Made by a program: the position numbers and the translations under genes
Shown here: positions 46,201 to 57,833 of the stretch, piece after piece
Position numbering within the stretch: the first letter of the stretch is position 1
Layout: each line of letters begins with the position of its first letter
From: Artocarpus heterophyllus
Lineage: Eukaryota; Streptophyta; Magnoliopsida; Rosales; Moraceae
DNA: 64,000 bases
Assembly (NCBI GenBank): GCA_025403435.1
Contig: CM046339.1
Location: forward strand, 1,256,212 to 1,320,211
Direction of reading: 5' to 3'
Notes under the pieces: generated by a model
Told to the model about the DNA's origin: nothing
What the model saw: the letters and a program-made list of their open reading frames with translations, nothing else
Database searches by the model: none

Positions 46201-47466
46201 ACAGCTTCATAACTCACCGGGCCTTTTGTGACGCATTGGCTCAAGAGAGCGCGAGACACCCTCCGAATTTAAGCACTGTTGGAGGAACTTTGTATGGTTC
46301 CGGAAGCAACACAACTAGCTTGGGATTGTCACAATTGGGTCCTCAAATAATTTCCTCCTTGCAAGACCATCAGAACAATCAATCAGGCAATGTTCTCCGG
46401 CTCGGCACCGCCTCGCATCACCATCATCGGCTGCCCCCAATCGGGCAGTTCGATCACCACATTCTCTCACCAACTTTTCGACCTCAACAGCCTTCGGCCA
46501 TGCCGTCGTCGACAGCCAGTTTCTTCTTGCCAGGGGAGTCCAACCAGCAGTACCATCATGATCAAGATCATCATCAGCAACAATCTCAACATGGGTTCTT
46601 GCCAAACAAGCCTTTTCATGGACTAATGCAGTTTTCCGAACTTCAAAGCAATGCAAGCAACGTTAACGACCCCCCTTCTGGTGCTACACTCTTAGACTTC
46701 AACAAACTTATTAGCATTGTCAATTAATTATCATATTTTTTCACTGACGTTGTTATTTTCAGGACTACTAATTCCCAATCATTTCACTGTCGAAAACGGC
46801 ACATCCGGTGGAGACGGTGGTAGTGGGGGCGGCGGTGGGGAAGTGCCTGATATTTTTTCTGGACACGTTGTAAGTGGTGACCAAGTCGGCGCGGGCGCTG
46901 TCCCCTCTCTCTACAGCGGGTCAATCCAGAGCAACCAAGCCGCCGCTGCTGTTGGCCACATGTCCGCCACCGCGCTGCTCCAAAAGGCTGCTCAAATGGG
47001 ATCGACATCGAGCAACAAAAGCACCACCTCGCTCCTCCGGACATTCGGAACATCTTCCCCTGCCGCCGCCGGTCCCAACAAACCCAGTTCCTTTGGAGGA
47101 AGCGGACTTTTTGGGGCAGATCAAATCGATCAGAGCCATCTTCAGGACTTGATGAACTCCTTCACCGCCGCCACCGCTGGAAACTCCTCCATCTTTGGAA
47201 CCCCATTTGGCGGCGGAATGGAAGAGCCGAAACTACAGCAAAATAGTAACCTCCCAATGAATAGTAGTATCGTAGGATCTGATAGACTTACGAGGGACTT
47301 TCTTGGGGTTGGGCAAATAGTGAGAAGCGTCAGCGGAGGTTTTGCTTCGAAAAGATCGTCAGAACAGCAGCAACAACAACAACAGCAAATGAGTTCATTG
47401 GATTCAGAGAGTAATGCTGCGCCGTCAAGCCACTCTTTTGGAGGATCAGGTGGGAATTTTCAGTAA
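43221..47466 (+). CDS. IDD: INDETERMINATE-DOMAIN (IDD) zinc-finger transcription factor, four exons
   Basis: Predicted exons are 43221-43371, 43870-44266, 46196-46680 and 46763-47466, giving 578 residues in frame. A basic KKKRNQPGTP nuclear signal (41-50) precedes the ID domain. It has ZF1 with C72, C75, H88, H92; ZF2 with C113, C118, H136, H141; ZF3 with C148, C151, H164, C168; and ZF4 with C175, C177, H190, C194, the 2xC2H2 plus 2xC2HC layout of plant IDD proteins. The C-terminal part has the family motifs MSATALLQKAAQMG (411-424) and TRDFLGVG (521-528), plus H-rich, G-rich and Q8 tracts. IDD proteins bind DNA in the nucleus, often with GRAS partners, and control patterning, starch or flowering. 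The N-terminus recalls the IDD4/5/6 group, but orthology is not proven. All key residues are intact, so it looks functional. Confidence 0.93.
43372..43869 (+). other. IDD intron 1, GC-AG type
   Basis: The exon 1 end CACCAA is followed by GCAAGT, and exon 2 starts after TTAAACAG. Only this junction keeps the conserved (N)PDAEV frame of IDD proteins; the nearby GT at 43375 would shift the frame. GCAAGT is the classic strong form of a GC donor. The annotation rests on family conservation, not on cDNA. Confidence 0.7.
44267..46195 (+). other. IDD intron 2
   Basis: It lies between TTCTCCAG^GTAATT and GTTTGCAG^GCGTGAC, inside zinc finger 4 between S182 and R183, a typical intron position for this family. 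It holds pyrimidine-rich stretches and a 26-base A-rich run near 45789. The short frames within it have no recognised similarity. Confidence 0.85.
46681..46762 (+). other. IDD intron 3, 82 bases
   Basis: Donor TCTG^GTGCTA and acceptor TATTTTCAG^GACTAC keep the frame. Without removal the protein would stop at SIVN (46727), before both C-terminal family motifs. The donor beyond GT is weak, so an alternative junction in phase (for example a GC donor upstream) remains possible. Confidence 0.6.
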
Positions 47467-47790
47467 AGAAAGAAGATGAAAGAAGAGGGGAAAAAAAGGT
47501 AATGCTACAAAAAAAAGGTACGTGAAAATTAGTGACGTAGTTTAGTTTAATGATTACGGGGATAAAAGTGAGTTAGTTTTCTTTGGTAAATGTGCATTGG
47601 TTTTTTTCGCTGTTACAGCTCTGGGTTGTTTTCTTGAAGGAATAACTTATTTTGTTTTTTTAAATTTTCTTTCTGACACATTGTCTTACATGGGAGCAGT
47701 CACGGCTCGTGGTCTGTTGTACATGTAACGTTTCTTTTGTTTTTTAGTCTTTTGAGCTTTTAATATTTTTTCTTAAAAAAAAAAAGTAAA
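47467..47790 (+). other. Probable 3' UTR of the IDD gene
   Basis: AT-rich sequence after the stop, with TTTTGTTTTTT and TTAATATTTTTTCTT elements and an A run at 47775-47785. The exact poly(A) site is not determinable. Confidence 0.4.
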
Positions 47791-48478
47791 AGCAAGATTC
47801 TCTTTTTCCTTTTTTTTTTGGGTGTGTGTTGGGGTGGGGGGCGCGGCTACCAGAGTCACGAGTGCCTTTGTCAAAATGGGTGGATAAAATATCTTCTTTC
47901 AACAGTTAAAATTTACATGTACATGGTAGTCGAAATAGAGGAAAAAAAAGAAGAAAAAGAAACATCTATTTATGTCAAGTTGTCTCTTCTTTTTTTTTTT
48001 TTTACAACACAGAAATTAGGAAAAATAAAAATTTGCTATACTACAATTTATTCAGATATAATGTTAATATATGACATAATAAATAAAATGTGCTTTCAAA
48101 AAAGCAGTACATTAATTTATGAATTTATTTTCTCTTGTTGTAATTGATTTTCTTTTTCAATTTCTCTTTCTTATTGCCTCACTCAGAGTTGCATTTATTC
48201 AAAATTAACAGAACAACAGATTTAACAATATTGTATAATTAACAATTCTTCATCAATTAAGTTCTTTAGAAAGGATTGATTATGTAAGTTTTATCACTGC
48301 TTCTCTTCTCTCTAGTACAAAGTTAAACATGTCAAACAAAAACTATGGATTTATTGCATGCGTAATTTTATACTGTGGCAAATGCTTGACAAACTTGTTG
48401 TATTTATTTATTTTTCCAATGGTAAACATACTTGTTGTATTAATTTCTAAATCTTGCTTCTTTTGCAGGAATTCAGAC
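47791..48478. other. Intergenic or transcribed flank downstream of IDD
   Basis: AT-rich with poly(T) runs (47811-47819, 47990-48001) and a G-rich patch at 47820-47845. No gene is recognised. Confidence 0.45.
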
Positions 48479-48720
48479 TTGTTACATAAAACTCCGGTAT
48501 TCTCAGATACAGGATGCACCAAACTTCTTCCTGATCACAACATAAGCAACCAGCTCAATTGCGGAAGAGTATTTTCAACGTCGACCGATCTCAGAGAGAT
48601 GGTGCACAATTTAAGGTTCTTGGAGCTGTCTCCTATCTGTCATGCAGCAAGTACCCCTGAAATGTGCTGGGGCTTTGAACTTTGGCAACTAGCTCCTATA
48701 GAACTCTTTCATAGTTTTTA
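48472..48720 (+). other. GC-richer exon-like island, unassigned
   Basis: After a pyrimidine tract ending CTTCTTTTGCAG (48459-48470), about 250 bases have clearly higher GC and an open frame (GCTKLLPDHNISNQLNCG, STPEMCWGFELWQL) ending at 48721. The composition change and acceptor-like signal suggest an exon of a transcript or an eroded gene. I recognise no protein family. Acceptor-like sites also precede 48800 (TTGTTACAG) and 49216 (CATTTTGCAG). Confidence 0.35.
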
Positions 48721-50845
48721 ACTTTTTTTTAGTGGACAAATCTTTTTCCTGTTTCGTATTGAATTGTTGATGTTACTTTATGCAAACTAGTTGTTACAGC
48801 GGAATTCCAAGCAAATAGGAAGTTTCTTAAATTCAAAACACATCCAATTGTCAAGTCATTACAATCTGAAGAGGCTCAAAAGCCTTTTGTCAAATAATTT
48901 AAAATGTCCATTGGGAAAATTGTCAGAAATGGTTTTAATAAAAAAAATTCTCATTTTGCTTTTTTGGTACACTTCTGAAATATTTTTTGAAAAACTATGA
49001 AATTACATTTAGACATTTTCTAATTACTTTGTTATGTTAAAATGACATATTATTTTAAATGTTTCTTTAAGTTTATCTACAATAACCCATTAAGATTAAA
49101 ATCAATTAAACCTCTAGAATGCTATTCTCCGTGCCAGGAATTGACGGACTTCAGTCTTTTACAATCTGTTTAGTAATATATATATATATATAATTATCAG
49201 CTATTCATTTTGCAGGACTACTTTGGATACCATGGCTGAGTACATTTAAAGAAAATGATAAAGAAACAATTATTTGTGTGTACATGTTTCCTGCCAGCAA
49301 GTACTTCTAAAAGTCCGACAACAAAGGGACAAAACTAATTTAGAGAAGAATAATGGCAGAAACATAGTTTGGTATATTTAAATGATTCATGTATATGTCA
49401 TTACTATATTATCTCTTGAGATGTTTTCAATACAATATATTCCTAACAACACTCTTTATCTACTCGATTCTTCGGTTCTTCTTCTTCAAAAAAAAAAAAA
49501 AAAAAGGACAAAGTGGTTTTACGTGGACTGATTGGAAAAAATTATATGCGCATTGAGGATTAATTCTGCGCCACATTTTAATGTTCACTGATGTGAATGA
49601 AATAGCTCTAGATCGTTGCAGGAGAAAAACGTCTTACGTGAACTTATACTTGCTTAACTCTTGAGGAGAAGTAGCAGGCACACTACTCTAGTACTATTGA
49701 ATGTTAATGAGTGGGTTGCAATCCTATGTCCATTTACTTGTCTTATTTTCTCCTTTTTTACACAAGCTTCACTCGTGCTCGTTCATTATTTTATTTTTTA
49801 TACAAAGGTCTAATTTTTTTCAAAAATTTATAATATGATTTTTTGAATATTAACAGAAAAAAGCTTTTAGACAATTAAAAAATTATTAAGCAAAAAAATG
49901 TTTAAGTAGAGATAGACTTGAGAATAAATTAGTTCAGGGGGACAATTGAGGGAAAATACCTATAAAGGCCATTGGGAAAAAAGTTGACTACAAAGAAAAA
50001 TGTTCAAGTAGTCACACCTTGGAGATTTGAGACAAGTTATTTTAATAAGGTGTATGAGGGAAAAAATGTTCAATAAAGAATATTTTAAAAAAATTATAAA
50101 AGTAGACAAAAAAATGGACATTTTAATTTAGTGATTGTAAGTATAGCCTAGCGGTAAATCCACACTCGACTTAATCATAAGATGAAGAGGTTCAAAAAGA
50201 AGTATGCTTCAATAAAAAAAATTATTTGTTATGACTTACGTGGAAAGAATTATTATATGATAAGGAGAAATCAGAAGAAATAATATTTGTATAATATACA
50301 CATAAAAAAAGTTGTGATACAATTATATGAGTAATAAAGTAAGAACTAAGAGGGAACAAAACAAAACAATAAAAGCAAGGAAAGCTGGAAAAACTAAGGG
50401 AGGGAGTAAAACAAAAGCAAAAAGGGAAAAAATGGGATGAAAGAGATGGAAATTTACATGAGATACGTATGAGAAGAGAAAAGATATTAATAAAGACACA
50501 TTTTAGTAAAACAATAATATATATATATATAAGCATCAAAGTAATATAATCGAGTAATTAAGAGGTGAAAAACAACTTGGTAATGCATAGAAGAGTAGAA
50601 AGATATTTGTCAAGGCACATTTGCACAAAAAATAATTTGATGGGCTAAAACTGTAAGAAAAATACTTAAAAGAGATATTTTTAAAAGAACATTATTTTGA
50701 CATAGACAAATTAGAGATGGAAAAAAAACAACTTATTAAAGTAGGTGTAAAATAAACAAGATATTAGAAGGAAAGCAGTAAATATATATATATATATAAA
50801 TAAATGCAAAGGAAGAAATGAAAGGCCAAAATATGTAAATAAAAA
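48721..50845. other. AT-rich intergenic DNA
   Basis: No gene is recognised. It has (TA)n runs at 49172-49190 and 50515-50531 and an A run at 49489-49505. A tRNA box-A-like word (TAGCCTAGCGGTAAAT, 50146-50161) is followed by a weak GGTTCAAAAAG box-B-like word at 50190; this could be a very decayed SINE. Confidence 0.5.
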
Positions 50846-50849
50846 GGGA

Positions 50850-52040
50850 TAAATTACTACTAACCTTCAACCTTTTGCAAAAGTGTTATTTTGGTCTTTA
50901 TCTTTTTTTTATTAAACCGATCTCAACTTTTTTAAGTTAGTTATTGAGAGACCATTTTAACTAGCGCCCACTAACTTTTGTATCATGTGAGTTGCACATG
51001 AGCTCTTTAGTAAGAGTACTTTATTAACATTCTTACTATTGTTTTAAGAAATTAAAATTAAAAACATATTTATTAAAATAATCAGGAAACAGTTAAACAA
51101 AAAAAAAAAGAACTCATCTAAAGGGAGTGGGAGAGATCGCCTAGGCTCGGTTCGGCTCATGAAGGGGTTGGGCTCCAGCGACAAAGCTTTGTCACATGAT
51201 GGAATTTGGCGATGGCGACGGATATCTTCTCCGAGGGTTCTTCCTAAAAAACTCTTATTTTTTTAAAAGGTGAAAAGATAATAATCCCACCAAATCAAAC
51301 CAGATTGGTTATTAATGAGGTAAGGCGAAAGAATCAAGAGAGAAAAATGAGCTCTGCAAGCGACAATCAGTCAGCTAAGGCAAAGTTAAGAGCGCTATGA
51401 ACATCAATGCCAATTTGAGGTGAGACGAAGTTGACTAGGTCCTTTTCTGTTTTTTTTTTGTCGAATTTAATTTGTTTCTCTTTTTAGGGGAAAAAAAAAG
51501 TTTGAATCTGCGTTTGCAAAGTTTATGCCTTTCGATCGGGCAATTACTAGAATTTTGGATCTGTGTTTGTAAGTTTATGCCTTTTGACGGGCAAAAATTT
51601 TGAATCTGTGTTTGTTAGACAAGTTGGTGGATATGTTGATGGGCTCTTCATTATCAATCTGATCTGAGTTTGGTTTATTGTTGATGGATAAGTGATTATT
51701 TTTTTCTTTTAATGATATGATGATGAAGGAGAAGATCTGGATTATTGTTCTTCTCTTTTGTTTGAGTTGTTTATTTGTTTATTTATTTTTTTAGATTTAT
51801 AACAAATTTTTTTAATTTTTATTAATTTTTAACATATCAATTATTTTGAAGGATAATTCAGTAATTTTAATTAAAAATAATATCCAACAATTCTTAACGG
51901 TCCAATTTAATATTTTGACTATTAAAATGGTTCCTTAACAACTAAAAAAAGGTTTGGACTGATAAATAAAAAAAGATTGAAGATCAAAATCACACTTTCG
52001 TGAAAAATTAAAGAATAATATGGCAATTTTCTAATAAAAA
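50850..52040. mobile_element. MULE-like non-autonomous element with long terminal inverted repeats
   Basis: About 100 bases at the left (50850-50960) and right (51925-52040) are inverted copies: AAGTGTTATTTTGGTCTTTA on the left and AAGTGTGATTTTGATCTTCA read inward from the right, followed by matching ATTAAACCG/ATTTATCAG and GACCATTTTAA/AACCATTTTAA blocks. Long inverted repeats of this kind are typical of Mutator-like elements, but no clear 9-bp duplication could be fixed and there is no transposase. The interior has GC-richer, gene-like sequence at 51120-51250. Confidence 0.6.
51500..51620. repeat. Tandem repeat of about 55 bases inside the MULE-like element
   Basis: Two and a half units share GAATCTG(C/T)GTTTG, AAGTTTATGCCTTT(C/T)GA and CGGGCAA blocks. 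The unit length is about 52-60 bases with small indels. Confidence 0.7.
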
Positions 52041-52850
52041 AGAAGGAGAACGAAACATTTTGTTGTCTTAAAAGATCTATTAAAAAACACATTGTCTTCT
52101 ACATGCATGTTAAAGAATATAAGTTGGGTATATAAATATGAATTTGGGAGGGTTTCCAAAAAAATTAGATAGGGACATTTATGAGAATAATTTATTCGAG
52201 CAAGACAATTAGGAAAAAATATTGATGAAGGGGGACACATTTGAAAAAGCGAGAAAAATAAGAAAGTAAAAGGAAAAAAAAAAAAAGGAAAGCAAGAATG
52301 AAAATTAATAATTGAGGGAGAAACAAGAAAGAAAGAAGAAAAAGCAAAAAGAAAAAAGAAAAACACACAATAAACATCGAACCATTCCAGCGTTTCTGGC
52401 TTGTGAGGGAATCCGTTTTAACAGAATCTCTCTTATATATTTGGTAAAGATACATGTAAATAATGATAAACTTTTCTACTCTAACAAATGTAAAAGCAAT
52501 AAAATAAGTTAAAACAAGTTATAAAATATATTCTTTTTCTCTCTCATCATTTATTCTCAAACAAAAAAATTCTTCTACAGGTTGTTTTGCTAAGCCGTTA
52601 GGCATTTTATATGGTTCTGGAGTATAGTTGATGAGTATAATTACCAATATTGCGTTTGCTTGCCGTTTCATTTGGAATTTTCTATGGTTTTGTGTCTCAA
52701 CTTACATGTTGAGTTGTCAATCTCCAAAAGTCATGAGGTTAGTGGTTTTGTGCACCTTTATGTTCGTGCTACTCGGTTCTCGGATATTACTTCCTTCACA
52801 AAAAGCTTCCCACATATTTCATAAAGAATCTCTTTGTTGTTGGCAAGTTA
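52041..52850. other. Intergenic DNA with an unassigned frame
   Basis: Purine-rich stretch at 52210-52370. The 89-codon + strand frame at 52628-52897 (MMSIITNIAFACRFIWNFLW) is hydrophobic and unrecognised; it runs into the CACTA-like end at 52851, so at least its tail is not a gene. Confidence 0.4.
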
Positions 52851-53457
52851 TACTACAAAAAAACAAACATTTTAGTGATAACCATTGTCATCGTTAAAAG
52901 CTTTTAAACGGCGACATGGTGTTGTTAAAACTTTGTTGCTAAAAGTTTCTTATTGATGATAGTACATCATCACTATAATTAAGGATGACATATCGTTAAA
53001 AATTGATCATATAAATTTCATGTATGAATTTTTTAACTATGATTTTTTTTGAATTTATCGTCATTAAAAATTTCAAAATTTATAAAATTTGAATCTGTTT
53101 ATGAGTTTTAACAACGACAAACGTTGTCCCTAAAAGTTGTCCTACACAACTTATGGTAACGACGCAATGGTTGCTAATTCTTAGTAAAGTAATTTAAAAT
53201 ACACATTAATTGTGACTTTTATGTGATTGTTAAAACTCTTTGAATTTATTCCAAAAAATAGTGGTTTGTAGGAATTATTTATTTTATTTAATTAATATTT
53301 TAATTAATTAATTAATTAGATTGGAAACTAAATAATAATTAAGTATATATTACTAAAATTCTATTTATTGAAGTAGCAAAAAAAAAGTAAAATCCAAAAC
53401 AGACTAATCTCATAATTAAAAAAGAACATAGTAATTGTCGTAATATAAAAATAGTGT

Positions 53458-53691
53458 CTAATCTTCTAAATTTTGTCCATTATCCTCCTTATCTTTAGAT
53501 TCTACTACAGGTACGAAACTTGAAGGTGCTAGGGGAACAATGAATTGAAAGTCAGGATTAAGTTGTGATATTGGAACAACCAACTCACAGTTTGTCTCGT
53601 ACATATGTCCTAACCCCATCAACGACAAGACCTTAGTGCTGCAAACATTTCTAGGGTTTGTGACAACCCTATACAATATATATATATACAT
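53458..53691 (-). CDS. Unrecognised small frame inside element D
   Basis: A 77-codon frame ends with an acidic tail (VVESKDKEDNGQNLED), preceded by CELVVPISQLNPDFQF. An acidic C-terminus close to an element end is common for CACTA genes, but there is no motif to prove it. It may be a remnant last exon of an element gene or a chance frame. Confidence 0.2.
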   Translation of the reverse strand: MYIYILYRVVTNPRNVCSTKVLSLMGLGHMYETNCELVVPISQLNPDFQFIVPLAPSSFVPVVESKDKEDNGQNLED

Positions 53692-54987
53692 ACGCGTACC
53701 TAGTTATATATAAAAGTATAAATTCAAAAGGAGGGTTAGGAACGTAGTATTACAAGTTCATAACCGGGTTAGTCTTGTATAATTTGCACAAGTCACTACT
53801 GGACCAGACATATATGCATGATTATTAAGTTTTATAAAATTTATCTAATTATTATTTTACTTTTAATTACATATTACAATTTAATCATATATATAATTAA
53901 TAAATGTTTTAATTACGAGTTAGGTATGTAAAACTAACTAGCGTTTATTTTTAATTATTCTTATAAATTTTTCTATAAATATTTATTACGTAATTGTATG
54001 TCTTGTCATGTTTGATGTTGAGTAGTTATTGTTTTACTCTAATTTTAGCATCATATATATTATGTGTTTTTATTAAATATTAAAATTATTTCTTTAACCA
54101 TTAATTTATGTACTTTGGAATTTTGTAATTGTTTCTTATTAATTAAATTAATCATTTTTAAATAGGAAAACAAATTATCTACAATAATATATTTTAAATA
54201 AATTTTATTAAATGTTACATACTTTTTATTTTCAATTAACTATTTGATATTAAATTTTAAATTTTATTGCGTAATTTTTTTTAAATTACACAATCTATCT
54301 ATTACAATAAACAACCTAATTAACCTAACTTTATAATGATTTATAATCCTAACAAATTGAAATAATATTAACATATTTCTACAAAAATATCCTAACAACA
54401 ATATATCATTACTAATGTTATCAAGTTAGAGTTTTCTAGACAAAACCATTAATCAACGTCATCATCTCAATGTTATTCAAACTTACATATTATCCAAACC
54501 TTTTAATTCTTCATCATCATCATCATCGCAATCATCACATATTAAAAATATAAATAAATTAATTATAATCAATGATTATTTAAACTTTTTAATTCTAATC
54601 AACAATGTAAATAAAAAAATAAAAAAAAACTAGGTCACATACTATAAATTCACATATTAAAACACCAATTCACAAAATTATAAAAATATCATATCACATA
54701 CTAATCACCCATTATACATCATTGTCGTTAACATAATCACCCTTTTCCACATGCAAACAACACATATTTAAAAAATAATAACTACAAAACTAAAAATTTA
54801 CCTAAAGCCACTACTTGAACAGGATAATTAAGGAAATGAAGCGGTCATTGATGATGGAGGCTGCGGCATGGGAGATGGCAGTCAGAGTTGTGGGGGGAAG
54901 GAGGAGGAGTTTTTTGGCTTAAAAAGTTAAGAGGGAAAGAGGAGGACGGGTTGTATATTTTGGTCACTTTGAGACCAAAATGGCGGT

Positions 54988-55731
54988 GTTTGGGTTATGG
55001 CTACACAAAAATATGCGCAATCTGCTTAACCGTCCATACCGTCCCACTCTAGGTGGTTATATGTCAAAACTGCTTTTTTCACGAGCAGGGGTGGTTTTAA
55101 TCCGTCATTTTTGGTGGGCAATTGTGGATTGGAGTTTGAGATAGCAGTTTCAAATCACTCCATCCATCTAAATATTATATATGTGTAATATAAATTTTAA
55201 AATTTTATAGAATAAATGAAAGTTTCATGCTTGACTTTTGAGTTTCCCTGATATACATAACATTACGAATATGAAGTTAGTTGTTTATTCTTTTTAACAT
55301 TTTAAATTTTAAAATTTAGACATTGGAGTTTGGAATTTGAATATTTCTTTTACTTATTAAGCTTTTGATGTTTGAATGTTAGATTATATTTAGGATTGTA
55401 CTTTTGAATAATGGTATATTTTGGGCTCTAATTTTGCATTCATATATTTAGTTCAAAATTCAAATTGTACCTATAAATGCTTATTCATCAATAATTGTAT
55501 TTAGCTTTTTTTATTGGTTATATCAAGTACATTGAGACACTAGTAAAAGTCTATATAAAAAGTTACAAATACCAAACCACCTAATATGCCGCCCAAATCA
55601 CCCTCTAAAACCGCCCAAAATGCTTAAATTTTATACAGTTATGGTTTGGGTTCTTTAATCAACATAAAACAAAATCGCCTAAACTATCCACTAATCGCCC
55701 AAGCCTCTCGCCGTGCACCCCTAGTTTGGGC
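54988..55731. mobile_element. hAT transposon 2, small non-autonomous, nested in element D
   Basis: The element (54996-55723, 728 bp) has ends TATGGCTACAC (54997 on) and, read inward from the right, TAGGGGTGCAC, matching at 8 of 11 positions. The flanks are GTTTGGGT (54988-54995) and GTTTGGGC (55724-55731), an 8-bp duplication with one change. The right subterminal region has CGCCCAA/CGCCTAA repeats common in plant hAT ends. No coding sequence. Confidence 0.65.
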
Positions 55732-56125
55732 GGATAGGGGAAGTTGTGGTGGTAGGCCGAGGTCAGTGGTAGAGTGTAGAGAGAGAAAGAAATAGCAAAG
55801 GAAGAGATGGGAAAGAAAGGCTCGCAGTGCTGATATATACAAAAGTGTCATGGCTGTACGTCCACAACATGATGACGTTTCACTAAAAGTAGACTGTGGT
55901 ACCCTTAAAATGTCATCGTTGAAAGTCTCCGACGATTTCCAAAATGTTCTTTTTTTGTCTTTTTTACCGCTAAAATTTACCAAAATATCGAATAAACTTT
56001 TAGTGATGACATAGATCGTCAGGTATTTTGAAAATTAATTTACACTTTTTTATTTCCATGTCATCGCTAAAAAACTTTATTCCACGTACCAATACAATTT
56101 TTATTGGGACTAAATTTCTTTATAA

Positions 56126-57833
56126 TTTTGTTGTCATCAAAAGTGGACCCCACTCACAAAAAATTATGGAAGTGGTTGTAATTAATGTTATGAAGTTTGT
56201 AGCTAAAGAGGCTAATTCTTGTGGTGAGATTGCTTTTCATGTGACCTCTCTTAAAGACTTACTCTAACGGTTCTATAGAGATTTAAGCTCTCTTGTAGTC
56301 TACGGAGATATTGTGTGATTTTCCGACTATAGATTTATTATTATTATTATTATTATGCAGTTTTAGTTCCTAACACTAAAATTGGCGAATGATTTTTGAA
56401 ATTTGACTTACATCGTTATGTCAAATTGCATAATTGATTTTTTTTTTTTTTTACAAATTTCTTTTAGTAAACTAATGGAATGATGAAGAACATAAAATTC
56501 ATTATTGGCTCGGAATGACAGTACGTACCAACAGACAAGGAAGAATGTGACGAGACAAGTAATTAATTTAATCATCGCCGTTTAATACTATTGTTTGAGT
56601 AGTAAAGGGACTGTATGGAGCTCGACACAATTAGCCAACAGGGTTCTGTCATGTGGACCCCTTTGTTTTTTTTTCTGTTACAAGAGCACAGTAGATATGT
56701 CAATTTTTTTTGGCCGCACCTTTGAAGAAAAACGTACCTATATATATATATATATATATGTATGTGTATATCTAGATTCAAAATACGGAGAATAATCGGA
56801 GTCAAAAACAAAAAAGGCTAATGTTGCATTATATATACAAGAAGCTGCCATGCCTACTGCGGTAGTTGTTGACATTCTATTGAAACATTCCTCATTATTC
56901 TCCTGTTGTCTATAGGTCGACGTTGTGTTTATTTTTAAAATTGCACATGCTGAGCAGTGTAAACCTTCACGCAGCAAATATTTTTATTGATTCAAATAAA
57001 TTAACTGACTGCTATTCGTATTTATTAGTATTATATATTGCTATGATCTTCTTATATTGTAAAAATAAGCCTCACATACCAAACGATTTTTGTCTCAAAT
57101 GGCCGGAAGCTCTTAGCTGTTAATTATCCCCTGACAAGGAAGTTCAACTTATTAGATTGCTGTTTTTCTATAGAAACCAAGGGGAGAGGGGGGCCTAGCT
57201 TTTTTATTTTATTTTTCTTTAACAACAACAACAACAATAATAATATAATAACAACACAAATATTTATATTAAAAACACACATTAAAATAATACATAGAGA
57301 GTTTAGCAAGATCTCAAAATTGTAGACAAACTTGACGGGTCTTCCCATAAACAGTTATTTTCTCTCAAAATACAAACCCTCAAAATGACTATTCTCTTTC
57401 AAAATACAAACACTCAAAACAAAACATTAACAGAATACAATATATTACAAACATGATGTGAATACAGTTTCGAGAGTACAAAGCACTCCGTATAATTAGC
57501 TTTCCTAATCATGCATACATGGAGAATACAAATGCACTAATAAACAAAAGACCGAACCTTAAACGGGATGCGTTTTGAGAGTATTAGTTACTCCATAATA
57601 TCAGTAATCCCGACACTAGAGTCAATAAATCTAAATGTTTTAACAACTGTATGCCACAAAAAAAATACAAGATATAGAGGAGAGCAGTTATTTAGGATAT
57701 AAGAAATACAAACGAAAATGCTATGGGTAAAACCAAAAGACTACAAGTGGAGGTTCAAGTCCAATGGCTGCATCCTGCTTTCTTTTATCCAATCAAGCTC
57801 GGACGTTGTAGTGTCAGACTTCGGATGAATGAC
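56126..57833. other. Intergenic DNA, repeats only
   Basis: It contains (TTA)n at 56336-56357, (TA)n at 56740-56759 and (AAC/AAT)n at 57220-57250. At 57361-57420 is a short duplication of CTCAAAATACAAAC-type units. No gene is recognised. Confidence 0.5.

Larger units (their letters stand above)
52851..56125. mobile_element. CACTA-like element D (second family), contains hAT-2
   Basis: The left end TACTACAAAAAAAC (52851), preceded by TTA, is one base from a CACTACAAAA end. The subterminal stretch 52870-53200 has repeated GTGATRAC / CATCGTTAAAA / ACGACGCAA units. 55865-56085 has matching units in inverse sense (TGTCATCGTTGAAAG, TTTTAGTGATGACAT, TGTCATCGCTAAAAAAC). No transposase is recognised. 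Purine-rich GAGGAGG leader-like sequence occurs at 54880-54950. The right terminus could not be identified, so the end is approximate. Confidence 0.45.

Noticed and set aside
46315..47139. Several frames overlapping IDD exons 3 and 4 on both strands
   Set aside because: The exons are GC-rich and open in other frames; the IDD frame has family motifs, the others none.
50135..50215. Possible tRNA gene or SINE with TAGCCTAGCGG box A
   Set aside because: Box B is poor (GGTTCAAAAAG), no cloverleaf and no tail; kept only as a remark.
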